DNA of 64,000 nucleotides from Actinomyces succiniciruminis (lineage in GTDB: Bacteria; Actinomycetota; Actinomycetes; Actinomycetales; Actinomycetaceae), in the NCBI RefSeq assembly GCF_900002405.1, contig NZ_LK995470.1, positions 62,001-126,000 of the forward strand, read 5' to 3'. The notes beneath the pieces were generated by a model. That model saw nothing but the letters and a program-made list of their open reading frames with translations, searched no databases and was not told the origin of the DNA. Below, piece after piece: positions 41,172 through 50,920 of this stretch. Numbering within the stretch: position 1 is the stretch's first letter; each line of letters begins with the position of its first letter. The translations under genes and the position numbers were made by a program.

Positions 41172-42296
41172 ATGACGCCGACGACGCCGCCCCGCCCGCC
41201 CTACGAGCCCGCCACCGCGCTCGTACTCCAGCGCCTCGAGGCCGCCGGCGGACTCCCGCCCCTGAACAGCTCCACGCTGACCGACCGTCGCATCCCGATC
41301 GCCCGGCGCCGCGCCGTCTATCTGGCCGCCTGCCCGGACGCGCACCTGCACGAGGCGACCCTCACTCGCGCCGACGGCACCACCATGCCGCTGACCGTCG
41401 TCACCCCGACCGACGGCGCGGCGCAGCCGGGCGCCCCGCTGCTGCTGTCCATCCACGGCGGCGGGCGGGTGATGGGCTGCCGCTTCGACGACCTGGCCGC
41501 CCCGACCGCCTGGGCGCGGCGCTTCGGCGGCGTCGTCCTCGCCCCGGAGTACCGCCTGGCGCCGGAGCACCCCGCACCCGCAGCGGGGGAGGACTGCCTG
41601 GCGGCACTGGCCTGGGCCGCCGAGCACGCCGCGGACTACGGGGCGGACCCGGAGCGCATCGTCGTCGTCGGGCCCAGCGGCGGCGGGGGACTGGCCGCCT
41701 GCCTGGCTCTGACCGCTCGGGACCGCGGTGGGCCTCGGGCGCTGGGTTACCTGCTCGACTACCCGATGCTGGACGACCGCACCGGGCTGCCTGGCCCCGA
41801 CGGCGCGGTGCAGCCGCCGTCGGCCCGCCAGTTCCCCGACGACGGGCTGTGGCCGGCGCACTGGAACGACTGGGCCTGGGAGCAGATCCTGCCCGGCCGG
41901 CGGGGCGGAGCGGCGGTGAGCGTGCATGAGGCGGCCGGCCGCGCCGTCGACCAGCCGGGCGCTCTGGCCGGGTTACCCCCGATCTTCCTGTCCGTCGCCG
42001 GGGCCGAGACCTTCCGGGACGAGGTGGTCGCCTTCGCCGCGGCCCTGTGGCGTGACGGCGGGGACTGCGAGCTGCACGTGTGGCCGGGAGCCACCCACGC
42101 CATGGAGTACGTCAGCGCCACCTGGCTGCGCGACGGCCTGGAGACCGCGCGACTGAGCTGGCTCACCCGGCTGCTTGAGCCCGAAGACCCGCGCCTCAAC
42201 CTGGCGCGGGTGGTGGGGGAGGGGACCTTCCCGATGATCGCCGCGAATGACTGCGGTGGCGAGCTCGATGGTGGGCTCGGGCGGCCGCAGCCGTAG
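41172..42296 (+). CDS. Alpha/beta hydrolase (hormone-sensitive lipase type)
   Basis: A 374-residue esterase-like protein. The oxyanion motif HGGGRVMG (residues about 97-104), the nucleophile elbow VGPSGGGG with Ser, an acid in the later LSVAGAETFRDE region, and the base in GATHAMEY are all visible. The APEYRLAPEHPAPAA segment is typical of the HSL/GDXG group. It hydrolyses small esters; the substrate is unknown. The gene ends just before a 23-base-period repeat and converges on the regulator gene. Confidence 0.87.
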   Translation: MTPTTPPRPPYEPATALVLQRLEAAGGLPPLNSSTLTDRRIPIARRRAVYLAACPDAHLHEATLTRADGTTMPLTVVTPTDGAAQPGAPLLLSIHGGGRVMGCRFDDLAAPTAWARRFGGVVLAPEYRLAPEHPAPAAGEDCLAALAWAAEHAADYGADPERIVVVGPSGGGGLAACLALTARDRGGPRALGYLLDYPMLDDRTGLPGPDGAVQPPSARQFPDDGLWPAHWNDWAWEQILPGRRGGAAVSVHEAAGRAVDQPGALAGLPPIFLSVAGAETFRDEVVAFAAALWRDGGDCELHVWPGATHAMEYVSATWLRDGLETARLSWLTRLLEPEDPRLNLARVVGEGTFPMIAANDCGGELDGGLGRPQP

Positions 42297-42336
42297 CTTC
42301 TACCGATCTCGGTACGTAACTTCTACCGATCTCGGT
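42297..42336. repeat. 23-bp-period tandem repeat at a convergent junction
   Basis: CTTCTACCGATCTCGGT occurs at 42297-42313 and 42320-42336, a period of 23 bases. Its reverse complement, with the 6-base spacer, reads TTACGTACCGAGATCGGT, closely matching the 23-base units at 63099-63167. Both sites lie between genes that converge. Confidence 0.75.
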
Positions 42337-42341
42337 GGGGG

Positions 42342-43073
42342 TCAGTCGCGGGTGAGGGCCTTCTCCAGCGGCTCGTAGTGCGCCACTATCGCCTCCCGGT
42401 AGGCGCCCACGTCCCCGGCGCGGGCCGCCTGCAGCATGGCCCGATGGGCGTTGGCGGTCTTGACGATGTCCTCCGGGCGCGGGGCATGGAGCATGGGAAC
42501 CGTCAGGGTGTGAATCGCCCAGAACGCCTCCATCAGGTGGGCGAACAGCTGATTGGGTACCGGCGCCAGCAGCATCTGGTGGAAGCTGCGGTCCTGGTCG
42601 GTGAAGGTCTCCCCACGCTTCGCCAGCGCCTCCATCTCATCCACGACGGCGTCGATCTCCGCGTCCTCGCGTCCCTTCCAGGCCGCCACCACCGCCTCCG
42701 CGAGGTCGGCGTCCAGGGTGCGGCGCACCTGAACCACCTCGCGCAGGCTGCGGTAGTCGTCGCCCGGCTTGAGCAGCCCCCGGAAGACAAGGGACTCCAC
42801 CATGGGGCGCATCGACACCTGGCCCACGAACATGCCGTGGCCGTGGCGCACCTCCACGATGTCCAGGGCCGCCAGCGTGCGGATGGCCTCGCGCACGGAG
42901 GAGCGGGACACACCCAGGGTCTCGCACAGCTGCGACTCGGTCGGCAGCGGGTCGCCGGGCTGGAGGTGGGATTGCAGGATGTAGTCCTTGATGGCATTCA
43001 TGGCGCTGGTGGCCTGCGTGGTCGCCCCACTGGATGCGGTGTAGGCCCCGCGCTTGATCTCCACGGCGGTCAT
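42342..43073 (-). CDS. GntR/FadR-family regulator of the sialic acid locus
   Basis: A 243-residue repressor from the ATG at 43073. Residues about 15-85 are a GntR winged helix (LPTESQLCETLGVSRSSVREAI, VRHGHGMFVG). Residues about 110-240 form an FCD all-helical effector domain with RSFHQMLL supplying a metal-binding His. It diverges from the transporter genes across 193 bases that contain its likely operator. By context it senses a sialic acid derivative; the exact ligand is inferred. Confidence 0.86.
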   Translation of the reverse strand: MTAVEIKRGAYTASSGATTQATSAMNAIKDYILQSHLQPGDPLPTESQLCETLGVSRSSVREAIRTLAALDIVEVRHGHGMFVGQVSMRPMVESLVFRGLLKPGDDYRSLREVVQVRRTLDADLAEAVVAAWKGREDAEIDAVVDEMEALAKRGETFTDQDRSFHQMLLAPVPNQLFAHLMEAFWAIHTLTVPMLHAPRPEDIVKTANAHRAMLQAARAGDVGAYREAIVAHYEPLEKALTRD

Positions 43074-43195
43074 GGCTCGCTCGTCCCCTCTTCGGCTCCG
43101 CTGCGCTCGCGCGCCTATCGCCTCCCGGCCAGGTGAAGCCGGGAGGGCTCTCAGGTCATCGTTACACATAATCCATCTTCCGTCCGGGGATTGAT

Positions 43196-43252
43196 CAGAT
43201 GTCCGATGCCTGCTACATTCATTCTACCGACATCAGACAACAGATGTCCGAT
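43196..43252. promoter_or_regulatory. Likely operator of the sialic acid transport operon
   Basis: CAGATGTCCGAT is repeated exactly at 43196-43207 and 43241-43252, and GACATC-N8-GATGTC (43229-43248) is an inverted repeat directly before the transporter ribosome site. They lie between the divergent FadR-type regulator and the substrate-binding protein gene, so they are probable regulator sites. Confidence 0.62.
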
Positions 43253-43266
43253 CTCAGGAGTCCTCA

Positions 43267-44898
43267 ATGACGATCTCTGCTCCCCGCGCCTCCCGCCGCG
43301 ACTTCATCCGCCTTTCCTCCACGCTGGGCCTGGCCGCCGGCCTGGCCGCCGGCCTCGCCGCCTGCGGCGGTTCCAGCTCATCCTCCGATTCCGGAGCCAC
43401 GGCAGTGGCGGCCGATCCTGCCGCCAACGCCGCGGCCTCCAACGCCGACGGCACCATCACCGCCGGCATCTCCTACGAGCTGGGCACCAACGGCTACGAC
43501 CCCATGACCACCACTGCCGCACTCACCGTCGCCGCCAACTGGCACACCCTGGAGGGCCTGACCGAGCTGCACCCCGCCACCCGCGAGTGCTACGCCGCCC
43601 TGGCCGCCGACCTGCCCACCCAGGTGGATGACACCACCTATGAGGTGACCCTGCGCGACGGCGCCGTCTTCTCCGACGGCACGCCCGTCACCGCCGACGA
43701 CGTGGTCTTCTCCTTCGAGCGCGTCCTGGACCCGGACAACAACTCGCTGTACTCCCAGTTCATCACCTTCATCGACTCCGTGACGAAGAAGGACGACGCC
43801 ACCATCACCATCACCACCAAGTACCCCTACTCGCTGGTGGCCGAACGCATCAGCGTGGTCAAGATCGTGCCCCGCGCCGCCGTCGAGGCCGACGCCGCCG
43901 CCTTCGACATGAACCCGGTCGGCACCGGCCCCTACACCATGACCGACAACGGCGCCGCCTCCCAGACCATCGTCTTCGAGCGCAACGACAACTACAACGG
44001 CCCCCACCCGGCGCTGGCCAAGTCCATGACCTGGCAGATCCTGCCCGACGACACCACCCGCACCAACGCCATCACCTCCGGCACCGTCCAGGCCATCGAC
44101 GCCGTCCCCGTGGCCAACCTGGCCACCATGCAGGCGCCCATCACCGTGGCCGCCCAGCAGGGCTTCTCCCTGCTGTTCGCCATGTTCAACAACGCCACGC
44201 TCTCCGACGTCAAGGCCCGCCAGGCGATCATGTACGCCCTGGACTACGACAAGATCTGCGAGACCGGCATGGGCACGCTCGCCACCCCCGCCACCTGCTT
44301 CGTCCAGGCCGACCACCCCGCCTACAAGCAGGCCAGCACCGTCTACACCTACGACGCCGACAAGGCCAAGTCGCTGCTGGCCGAGGCCGGGGTGACCAGC
44401 ATCAACCTGCTGTGCTCCGACCACGGCTGGTTCGCCTCCGTCCGCCCGATCATCCGCGAGAACCTCGAGGCCCTAGGCATCACCGTCAACTACGAGGAGA
44501 AGAAGTCCGCGGACGTCTACGCCTTCATCGACTCCGCCCAGGGCGACTGGGACGTGGTCATCGCCCCCGGCGACCCCTCCGTCTTCGGCAACGACGCGGA
44601 CCTGCTCATGCGCTGGTGGTACGCCGGCGACATCTGGACCGACACCCGCCTGCACTGGAAGGGCACCGACGCCTACAACCAGGTGCAGGCCGCCCTGGAC
44701 GAGGCCGTCCAGCTCGACGGCGACGCCCAGGTGGCCAAGTGGCAGGAGATCTTCGACCTGATCGCCGCAGACGTGCCGCTCTACCCGATCTTCCACCGCA
44801 AGTCGCCCACCGCCTACGACGCCGAGGCGCTGGTCGGATTCCAGCCGATCGCCCTGACCGGCCTGTCCTTCATCGACGTCGGCACCACCGCCGCCTGA
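43267..44898 (+). CDS. Substrate-binding lipoprotein of a Sat-type sialic acid ABC transporter
   Basis: A 543-residue family 5 (peptide/nickel type) binding protein. The signal has a twin-arginine-like RRDFIR (residues 10-15) and a lipobox LAAC with Cys33, so it is a surface lipoprotein. The body shows the family patterns VTADDVVFSFERVLDP and MYALDYDKI. Sialic acid transporters of the SatABCD type use this fold. The ribosome site is CAGGAG. Location with nanA, nanK and nanE supports sialic acid as the ligand. Confidence 0.87.
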   Translation: MTISAPRASRRDFIRLSSTLGLAAGLAAGLAACGGSSSSSDSGATAVAADPAANAAASNADGTITAGISYELGTNGYDPMTTTAALTVAANWHTLEGLTELHPATRECYAALAADLPTQVDDTTYEVTLRDGAVFSDGTPVTADDVVFSFERVLDPDNNSLYSQFITFIDSVTKKDDATITITTKYPYSLVAERISVVKIVPRAAVEADAAAFDMNPVGTGPYTMTDNGAASQTIVFERNDNYNGPHPALAKSMTWQILPDDTTRTNAITSGTVQAIDAVPVANLATMQAPITVAAQQGFSLLFAMFNNATLSDVKARQAIMYALDYDKICETGMGTLATPATCFVQADHPAYKQASTVYTYDADKAKSLLAEAGVTSINLLCSDHGWFASVRPIIRENLEALGITVNYEEKKSADVYAFIDSAQGDWDVVIAPGDPSVFGNDADLLMRWWYAGDIWTDTRLHWKGTDAYNQVQAALDEAVQLDGDAQVAKWQEIFDLIAADVPLYPIFHRKSPTAYDAEALVGFQPIALTGLSFIDVGTTAA

Positions 44899-44938
44899 CC
44901 GTCCGCCTCCCCCAGTTCCGGCAACAAGGAGCACTCCC

Positions 44939-45904
44939 GTGTCCAACCTCCTCCGCCTGATCGGCCGCCGCCTGGTGGCGCTGCCGATCATGGTGCTGGG
45001 CGTGACACTGCTCGTATTCGTCGTCATGTCGTTCTCCTCGGCCGACCCGGCGCGCCTGGCGCTGGGGGAGGCCGCCACGGCCGACGCCCTCGAGCAGTAC
45101 CGCCAGGCCCACCACCTCAACGACCCGCTGCTGCAACGCTTCTGGGACTACCTGGTGGGCCTGGCGCACGGCGACCTCGGCACCACTTTCACCGGCGTGA
45201 AGATCACCGACATGGTCGCCAACGCCTTCCCCATCACCCTGCAGCTGACCTTCATCGGCATCTTCCTGGCCGTCATCGCCGCCACCATCCTCGGCGTGAT
45301 CGCCGCCCTGTACCGGGACGCCTGGCCCGACCAGGTCATCCGCGTGATCTCCATCCTGTGCCTGGCCACCCCCTCCTTCTGGCTGGCCCTGCTGCTGATC
45401 CAGTGGTTCGGCGACATCCCCGGCGCCACCGGCACCTTCCCCTCGGTGGTCACCCAATGGGTCTCCTTCGGCGATGACCCCGGCGCCTACGCGCGGCAGA
45501 TCTTCCTGCCCGCCCTGGCCGTCGCCGTCCCCAACACCGGCACCCTGACCCGCGTGGTGCGCACCGCCATGGTCGAGGAGCTCGACCGCGACTACGTGCG
45601 CACCGCCATCGGCGCCGGCATCCCCAAGCACGTCGTCGTCGCCCGCAACGTTCTGCGCAACGCCCTGATCACCCCGCTGACGGTGCTGGGCCTGCGGCTC
45701 GGCTACGCCATGGGCGGCGCCGTCGTCATCGAGATGATCTTCAACATCCAGGGGATGGGACAGCTCATCTTCCAGGGCATCACCCGCAATGACGTCAACA
45801 TCGTCCAGGGCGTGTCCATCACGGTCGCACTGGCCTTCATCATCATCAACATCGTCGTTGACATGCTCTACGTGCTGGTCAACCCGAGGATCAGGAGCGT
45901 CTGA
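44939..45904 (+). CDS. ABC transporter permease (DppB/SatB-like)
   Basis: A 321-residue membrane protein from the GTG at 44939 behind AAGGAGC. About six membrane helices are visible, with the family cytoplasmic loop EELDRDYVRTAIGAGIPKHVV that docks on the ATPase. It is the first permease of the importer; the second is fused to an ATPase in the next gene, whose ATG overlaps this stop. Confidence 0.9.
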   Translation: MSNLLRLIGRRLVALPIMVLGVTLLVFVVMSFSSADPARLALGEAATADALEQYRQAHHLNDPLLQRFWDYLVGLAHGDLGTTFTGVKITDMVANAFPITLQLTFIGIFLAVIAATILGVIAALYRDAWPDQVIRVISILCLATPSFWLALLLIQWFGDIPGATGTFPSVVTQWVSFGDDPGAYARQIFLPALAVAVPNTGTLTRVVRTAMVEELDRDYVRTAIGAGIPKHVVVARNVLRNALITPLTVLGLRLGYAMGGAVVIEMIFNIQGMGQLIFQGITRNDVNIVQGVSITVALAFIIINIVVDMLYVLVNPRIRSV

Positions 45905-48048
45905 TGCCCCACCGCCGCACACTGGACAAGGTTGCCGCCCCCGGCCTGCGCTTCCAGGGCTGGCGCCGCCTGCCGCTGGGCTCCAAGATCGCCGTCATCG
46001 TGCTGGCCCTCATCGCCCTGATGGCCGTCTTCGCCCCGCTGGTGGCCCCCTATCATCCGGGCGCCACCGGCCTGGCCTCCGCCGAGACCGTCACCCATGT
46101 GGAGGGCGTGGGCGACGTCGTCTCCTCCGACCCCGCCGTCGCCCCCTCCGCCGCGCACCTGTTCGGCACCGACGCCACCGGCCGGGACATCTTCTCCCGC
46201 GCCATCTACGGCGCCCGCGTCTCCCTGGTGGTGGGCTTGAGCGCCACCGGCATCGCCCTGGCCCTGGCCGCGGTCCTCGGCGCCATCGCCGCCACCAGCC
46301 GCAAGTGGATCGGGGAGGTGGTCATGCGCGTGCTGGACGTGGTCATGTCCTTCCCCGGGATCGCGCTCGCGGCCGTGCTGGTGCTGGCCATGTCCGCCTC
46401 CGGGCTGCCGATGGTGGCCGTGATCATCATCGCCACGGCGGTCGTCTACACCCCACAGCTCACCCGCGTGGTGCGCGCCAATATCCTCGCCCAGTTCGGC
46501 GAGGACTACGTGGCCGCCTCCAAGGTCATGGGGGCCCGCGTCCCCTGGATCCTGGCCAAGCACGTGGTGCGCAACTGCGTCGCCCCGATCATGGTCTACG
46601 CCACCGTCCTGGTGGCCGACGCCATCGTCTTCGAGGCCTCCCTGTCATTCATCGGGGCCGGCATCAAGGCCGTCAACACCCCCACCTGGGGCAACATGCT
46701 CTCCGAGGGCAAGGCCCTGCTGCTGTCCGGCCACTGGTGGCCGACGTTCTTCCCCGGGCTGATGATCCTGATCACCACCCTGTGCCTGAACATCCTGTCC
46801 GAGGGCCTGACCGACGCCATGGCCTCCCCGCGTATCCGCGCCCATGTGGACGTCGAGGCCGACGAGGAGGCCATGCAGACCCAGCAGGCCTGGGACGAGG
46901 CCGGCCACGCCGTGCGCTCCCACGCCGAGCTGACCGCCGACGCCGTCCCCGGCGGGCAGAAGAGCGCCCTGACCGGGATCGTGGAGCCCGCCGCCGAGAA
47001 GGTCCCGCTCGCCGAGCGGCTGGCCGCCCTGCGCGACGCCGAACTGGCCCGCCACGACCGGCTCGTCTACCCCACCCCGCAGGCCGCGCCCGTGCTGGAG
47101 GTGGAGGACCTGTCGATCGCCTTCCCCGCTCAGCACGGGGAGGTGAATATCGTCGACGGCGTGTCATTCTCCGTGCGCCCCGGCGAGACCATGGGCCTGG
47201 TCGGGGAGTCCGGCTGCGGGAAGTCCATCACCTCCATGGCGGTCATGGGGCTGCTGCCGTCCAGCGCGCGCATCACCGGACGGATCCGCTTCCAGGGTCG
47301 CGACCTGCTGGAGCTGAGCCCCAAGGACCACAACGCCCTGCGCGGCCACGAGATGAGCATGATCTACCAGGACGCTCTGTCCTCCCTGAACCCCTCCATG
47401 CTCATCCGCTCCCAGATGAAGCAGCTCACCTCCCGCGGCGGCACCCGCAGCGCCGAGGAACTGCTTGAGCTGGTGGGCCTGGACCCGGTGCGCACCCTGA
47501 AGAGCTACCCGCACGAGCTGTCCGGCGGGCAGCGCCAGCGCGTGCTGATCGCCATGGCGCTCACCCGCGACCCCAGCCTGGTCATCGCCGACGAGCCCAC
47601 CACCGCCCTGGACGTCACCGTCCAGAAGCAGGTCATCGACCTGCTGAACCAGCTGCGCGAGAAGCTCGGCTTCGCCATGGTCTTCGTCAGCCACGACCTG
47701 GCCCTGGTGGCCAAGGTCGCCCACCGCATCACCGTCATGTACGCCGGCCAGGTGGTCGAGCAGGCCACCACCGCCGAACTGCTGACCAACCCCGTCCACG
47801 AGTACACCCGCGGCCTGCTCGGCGCGGTGCTCTCCATCGAGGCCGGATCCAAGCGCCTGCACCAGGTGCGCGGCACCGTGCCCAGCCCGCAGGAGTTCGT
47901 GGCCGGCGACCGCTTCGCCCCGCGCTCATCCCACCCCGACGTCGGCCTGAACACCCGCCCGGTGCTGCGGCCCGTGGCCGGCGCCGGCGAGCACTACTAC
48001 GCCATCACGCCCGAGCTCGAGGCGATCCTCGCCAAGGAGGCCCACTGA
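45904..48048 (+). CDS. Fused ABC permease-ATPase (SatC-like)
   Basis: A 714-residue fusion. Residues 1-310 are a DppC-type permease: an N-terminal helix, FGTDATGRDIFSR, about five further helices, and the coupling loop GEDYVAASKVMGARVPW (199-215). After a linker of about 85 residues an oligopeptide-type ATPase begins: Walker A GESGCGKS at 434-441, signature LSGGQRQR at 539-546, Walker B LVIADE at 559-564, and the C-terminal oligopeptide extension. The same fusion is known for SatC of the Haemophilus ducreyi sialic acid transporter. Confidence 0.93.
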   Translation: MPHRRTLDKVAAPGLRFQGWRRLPLGSKIAVIVLALIALMAVFAPLVAPYHPGATGLASAETVTHVEGVGDVVSSDPAVAPSAAHLFGTDATGRDIFSRAIYGARVSLVVGLSATGIALALAAVLGAIAATSRKWIGEVVMRVLDVVMSFPGIALAAVLVLAMSASGLPMVAVIIIATAVVYTPQLTRVVRANILAQFGEDYVAASKVMGARVPWILAKHVVRNCVAPIMVYATVLVADAIVFEASLSFIGAGIKAVNTPTWGNMLSEGKALLLSGHWWPTFFPGLMILITTLCLNILSEGLTDAMASPRIRAHVDVEADEEAMQTQQAWDEAGHAVRSHAELTADAVPGGQKSALTGIVEPAAEKVPLAERLAALRDAELARHDRLVYPTPQAAPVLEVEDLSIAFPAQHGEVNIVDGVSFSVRPGETMGLVGESGCGKSITSMAVMGLLPSSARITGRIRFQGRDLLELSPKDHNALRGHEMSMIYQDALSSLNPSMLIRSQMKQLTSRGGTRSAEELLELVGLDPVRTLKSYPHELSGGQRQRVLIAMALTRDPSLVIADEPTTALDVTVQKQVIDLLNQLREKLGFAMVFVSHDLALVAKVAHRITVMYAGQVVEQATTAELLTNPVHEYTRGLLGAVLSIEAGSKRLHQVRGTVPSPQEFVAGDRFAPRSSHPDVGLNTRPVLRPVAGAGEHYYAITPELEAILAKEAH

Positions 48049-48872
48049 TGCCCACCGACAAGTACGCCGGCTGGAATCCCGAGACCGATCCGGTCATCGA
48101 GCTGCGCCATGCCCACGTCATTCACAAGTCCCGCACCGGCAAGCTGTTCCGCCCCGACACGGTCCACGCCGTCAACAACGTTTCCTTGAAGGTCAAGCGC
48201 GGCGAGACCCTCGGACTGGTGGGGGAGTCCGGCTGCGGGAAGTCCACCACCGCCCGCGTCATGACCGGCCTGCAACCGCTGACTCGCGGCGAGGTCTACT
48301 TCAAGGGGCGCCCCCTCGGGCACTCCGCCGCCGACCGGCGCGCCCTGGGCCGCTCGGTGTCCGTGGTCTTCCAGGACCCGGCCACCGCGCTGAACCCGCG
48401 CATGATCGTGCACGACACGCTCATCGACCCACTCAACGTCCACGGCATCGGCTCACCCGCCGAACGCGAGGCGAAGGTCCGCGATCTGCTGCACCTGGTG
48501 GGCCTGCCGCCCAGCGCCCTGGAGGTGCTGCCCCGGCAGATCTCCGGCGGCCAGCGCCAGCGCGTCGCCATCGCCCGGGCACTGGCCCTGGACCCGGACA
48601 TCATCGTCGCCGACGAGCCCACCAGCGCCCTGGACGTGTCCGTGCGCGCCCAGGTCCTCAACCTGCTGCAGGACCTCAAGGCCGCCCTCGGTCTGGGGCT
48701 GGTGTTCATCAGCCACGACATCAACACGGTCCGCTACGTCTCCGACCGCATCGCCGTCATGTACTTCGGCAAGATCCTGGAGATGAACACGACGGCGGAG
48801 ATCTTCGCCCACCCCCAGCAGGAGTACACGCGCACGCTGCTCGGCTCCGTGCCCTCCCTGCTCGAGGCCTGA
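48048..48872 (+). CDS. ABC transporter ATPase (DppF/SatD-like)
   Basis: A 274-residue ATPase whose ATG overlaps the fusion stop. Walker A GESGCGKST, signature [14 protein letters not shown], Walker B DIIVADEPTSALD and an extended C-terminus with HPQQEYTRTLL, the mark of oligopeptide-type ATPases. It is the second ATPase of the heterodimer, with the first on the fused subunit. Powers uptake of the ligand delivered by the lipoprotein. Confidence 0.92.
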   Translation: MPTDKYAGWNPETDPVIELRHAHVIHKSRTGKLFRPDTVHAVNNVSLKVKRGETLGLVGESGCGKSTTARVMTGLQPLTRGEVYFKGRPLGHSAADRRALGRSVSVVFQDPATALNPRMIVHDTLIDPLNVHGIGSPAEREAKVRDLLHLVGLPPSALEVLPRQISGGQRQRVAIARALALDPDIIVADEPTSALDVSVRAQVLNLLQDLKAALGLGLVFISHDINTVRYVSDRIAVMYFGKILEMNTTAEIFAHPQQEYTRTLLGSVPSLLEA

Positions 48873-48928
48873 TCGGCCGCCCCACAAACACCCCTAACCT
48901 GCACCCCAACCCGCAAGGAAACCGTCAC

Positions 48929-49846
48929 ATGGACACCCGCTTCACCGGCGTCATCCCGCCGGTCGTCACCCCCTTCAAGCACGGCGAGATCGACATGGAC
49001 TCCCTCGGCCGCACCGTCGACTTCCTCATCTCCTCCGGCGTGCACGGCCTGTTCGTCGGCGGCTCCTCCGGCGAAGTCGCCTACCTGACCGACTCCCAGC
49101 GCGACGCCGTCATCGCCACCGTCGTCGAGCGGGCCGCCGGGCGCGTGCCCGTGCTGGCCGGCGCCATCGACACCACTGCGCACCGGGTCATCGAGCAGGC
49201 CAGGCGGGCCGAAGTGCTCGGCGTCGATGCCGTCGTCGCCACCTGCCCCTTCTACGCGATCAACGACGCCGCCGAGATCGCCGACCACTTCCGCGCCATT
49301 GCCGCCGCGCTGAACGTGCCACTGCTGGCCTATGACGTGCCGGTGCGCCTGAACGGCAAGAAGCTGGGCCGCGACCTGCTCGTGGCCCTGGGCAAGGAAG
49401 GCGTGCTCGCCGGCGTCAAGGACTCCTCCGGTGACGACGTCGGCTTCCGCCGGCTGGTGGCCGCCAACGCCGCCGCCGGCCACCCGCTGGCCGTGCTCTC
49501 CGGTCACGAGTGCGTGGTGGACGGCATGCTGCTGCTGGGCGGGGACGGCTGCGTGCCCGGATACGGCAACGTGGACCCAGGCCGCTACGTGGCGCTGTGG
49601 GAGGCCGCCCAGGCCGGAAACTGGGCCGTGGCCCGCGATATCCAGGACCAGCTGTGCGCGGGCTTCGAGATCGTCTACGTGCCGCGCGGCCGCTCCGGCG
49701 ATGCCACCGGCATCGGCGCCTTCAAGACCGTCATGGCCGCCCAGGGCACCATCGACACCAATGACATGGCCTTCCCGGTACGGGCCCTGGACGGCGAGGC
49801 CCGCGACGGCGTGCTGGCGATCGCCCGCGCCCAGGGGCTGATCTGA
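48929..49846 (+). CDS. nanA: N-acetylneuraminate lyase
   Basis: A 305-residue class I aldolase of the DHDPS/NAL family. The Schiff-base lysine is Lys164 in GVKDSSGD, the assisting tyrosine Tyr135 in LLAYDVP, and the carboxylate-binding loop GGSSGE is at 44-49. The family also includes dihydrodipicolinate synthase, but location between a Sat-type transporter and nanK/nanE supports the lyase, which splits N-acetylneuraminate into N-acetylmannosamine and pyruvate. Confidence 0.85.
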   Translation: MDTRFTGVIPPVVTPFKHGEIDMDSLGRTVDFLISSGVHGLFVGGSSGEVAYLTDSQRDAVIATVVERAAGRVPVLAGAIDTTAHRVIEQARRAEVLGVDAVVATCPFYAINDAAEIADHFRAIAAALNVPLLAYDVPVRLNGKKLGRDLLVALGKEGVLAGVKDSSGDDVGFRRLVAANAAAGHPLAVLSGHECVVDGMLLLGGDGCVPGYGNVDPGRYVALWEAAQAGNWAVARDIQDQLCAGFEIVYVPRGRSGDATGIGAFKTVMAAQGTIDTNDMAFPVRALDGEARDGVLAIARAQGLI

Positions 49847-49847
49847 G

Positions 49848-50879
49848 ATGCCCGCCGTCGCCGGCCCGGCCGACCGCCCGGCCGCGGCCGCGGAGGACCT
49901 GATCGGCGTGGACGTGGGCGGCACCAAGATCGCCGCCGCACGCGTCGCCCCCGACGGCGCCCTGCGCGGGGGCGTGCGGGAGGTGCCCACCCCCGCCCAC
50001 GCCGGCCCGGCCGCCATGCTCGACGCCATCGCCGGCCTCATCGTGGCCGTCGCCGACGACGGCCCGGGCACGCCGACGTCCCGGCGCCCCGGCCCGGTGG
50101 CGGCGGTCGGCATCGGCTCGGCGGGAGTGATCGACGCCGAGCGCGGCACGGTCATCTCCGCCACCGACGCCATCACCGACTGGGCGGGCACCGACATCGC
50201 CGGCGGCGTGGCCGCGCGCCTGGAGGCAGCCGGCCTGCACGGTCCGGACGGCGCGGCGCCCGCGGTGCACGTCGACAACGACGTCAACGCCTACGCCGCC
50301 GGCGAGGCCTGGATCGGGGCCGGGGCCGGAGCCGCCTGCGCGCTGGTCGTCGCCGTCGGCACCGGCGTGGGCGGGGCGGTGGTGCTGGACGGGCGCGTCC
50401 ACCACGGGGCGCACGGCCTGGCCGGGGAGCTGGGGCATATGCCCAGCGCCCTGGCGGCGGGGGAGCGGTGCAGCTGTGGGCGCCCCGGCCACCTCGAGGC
50501 CGTCGCCGCCGGCCCGCAGATCGCCCGCCGCTTCTGCGAGGCCACCGGCGCCCAGGACGTAACCGGCGCGCTCGCCGTGGAGCGCCTGGCCCGCGCCGGT
50601 GACCCCGACGCCCGCCGCCTGTACCGCGAGGCCGCCACCGCCCTGGGGCAGGCCATCGCCGGCGTCGTCACCGTTCTGGACCCCGACCGGGTCATCATCT
50701 CCGGCGGTCTGGCCCGCTCCGGGCCGCTGTGGTGGGACCCGCTGCGCGAGACCGTGCGTCGCGAACTGGTCGAGCCGGTCGCCACGGAGCTGCAGCTGCT
50801 GCCCGCCGCCCTGGGCACGACGGCGCCCATCGTCGGTGCCGCCCACCAGGCCGCCCAACGCCTGGCGGACGTCCGCTGA
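49848..50879 (+). CDS. nanK: ROK-family kinase, probable N-acetylmannosamine kinase
   Basis: A 343-residue sugar kinase that starts two bases behind nanA. The phosphate loop VDVGGTKIAAA, the AVGTGVGGAVV motif, and the ROK zinc motif GHMPSAL...CSCGRPGHLE are present. ROK kinases accept several amino sugars and glucose; the neighbours nanA and nanE indicate N-acetylmannosamine. The product is N-acetylmannosamine-6-phosphate. Confidence 0.86.
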   Translation: MPAVAGPADRPAAAAEDLIGVDVGGTKIAAARVAPDGALRGGVREVPTPAHAGPAAMLDAIAGLIVAVADDGPGTPTSRRPGPVAAVGIGSAGVIDAERGTVISATDAITDWAGTDIAGGVAARLEAAGLHGPDGAAPAVHVDNDVNAYAAGEAWIGAGAGAACALVVAVGTGVGGAVVLDGRVHHGAHGLAGELGHMPSALAAGERCSCGRPGHLEAVAAGPQIARRFCEATGAQDVTGALAVERLARAGDPDARRLYREAATALGQAIAGVVTVLDPDRVIISGGLARSGPLWWDPLRETVRRELVEPVATELQLLPAALGTTAPIVGAAHQAAQRLADVR

Positions 50880-50920
50880 GCCCGCCCACCTCAAAACACC
50901 TGCGCGAATCAGGAGGCACC

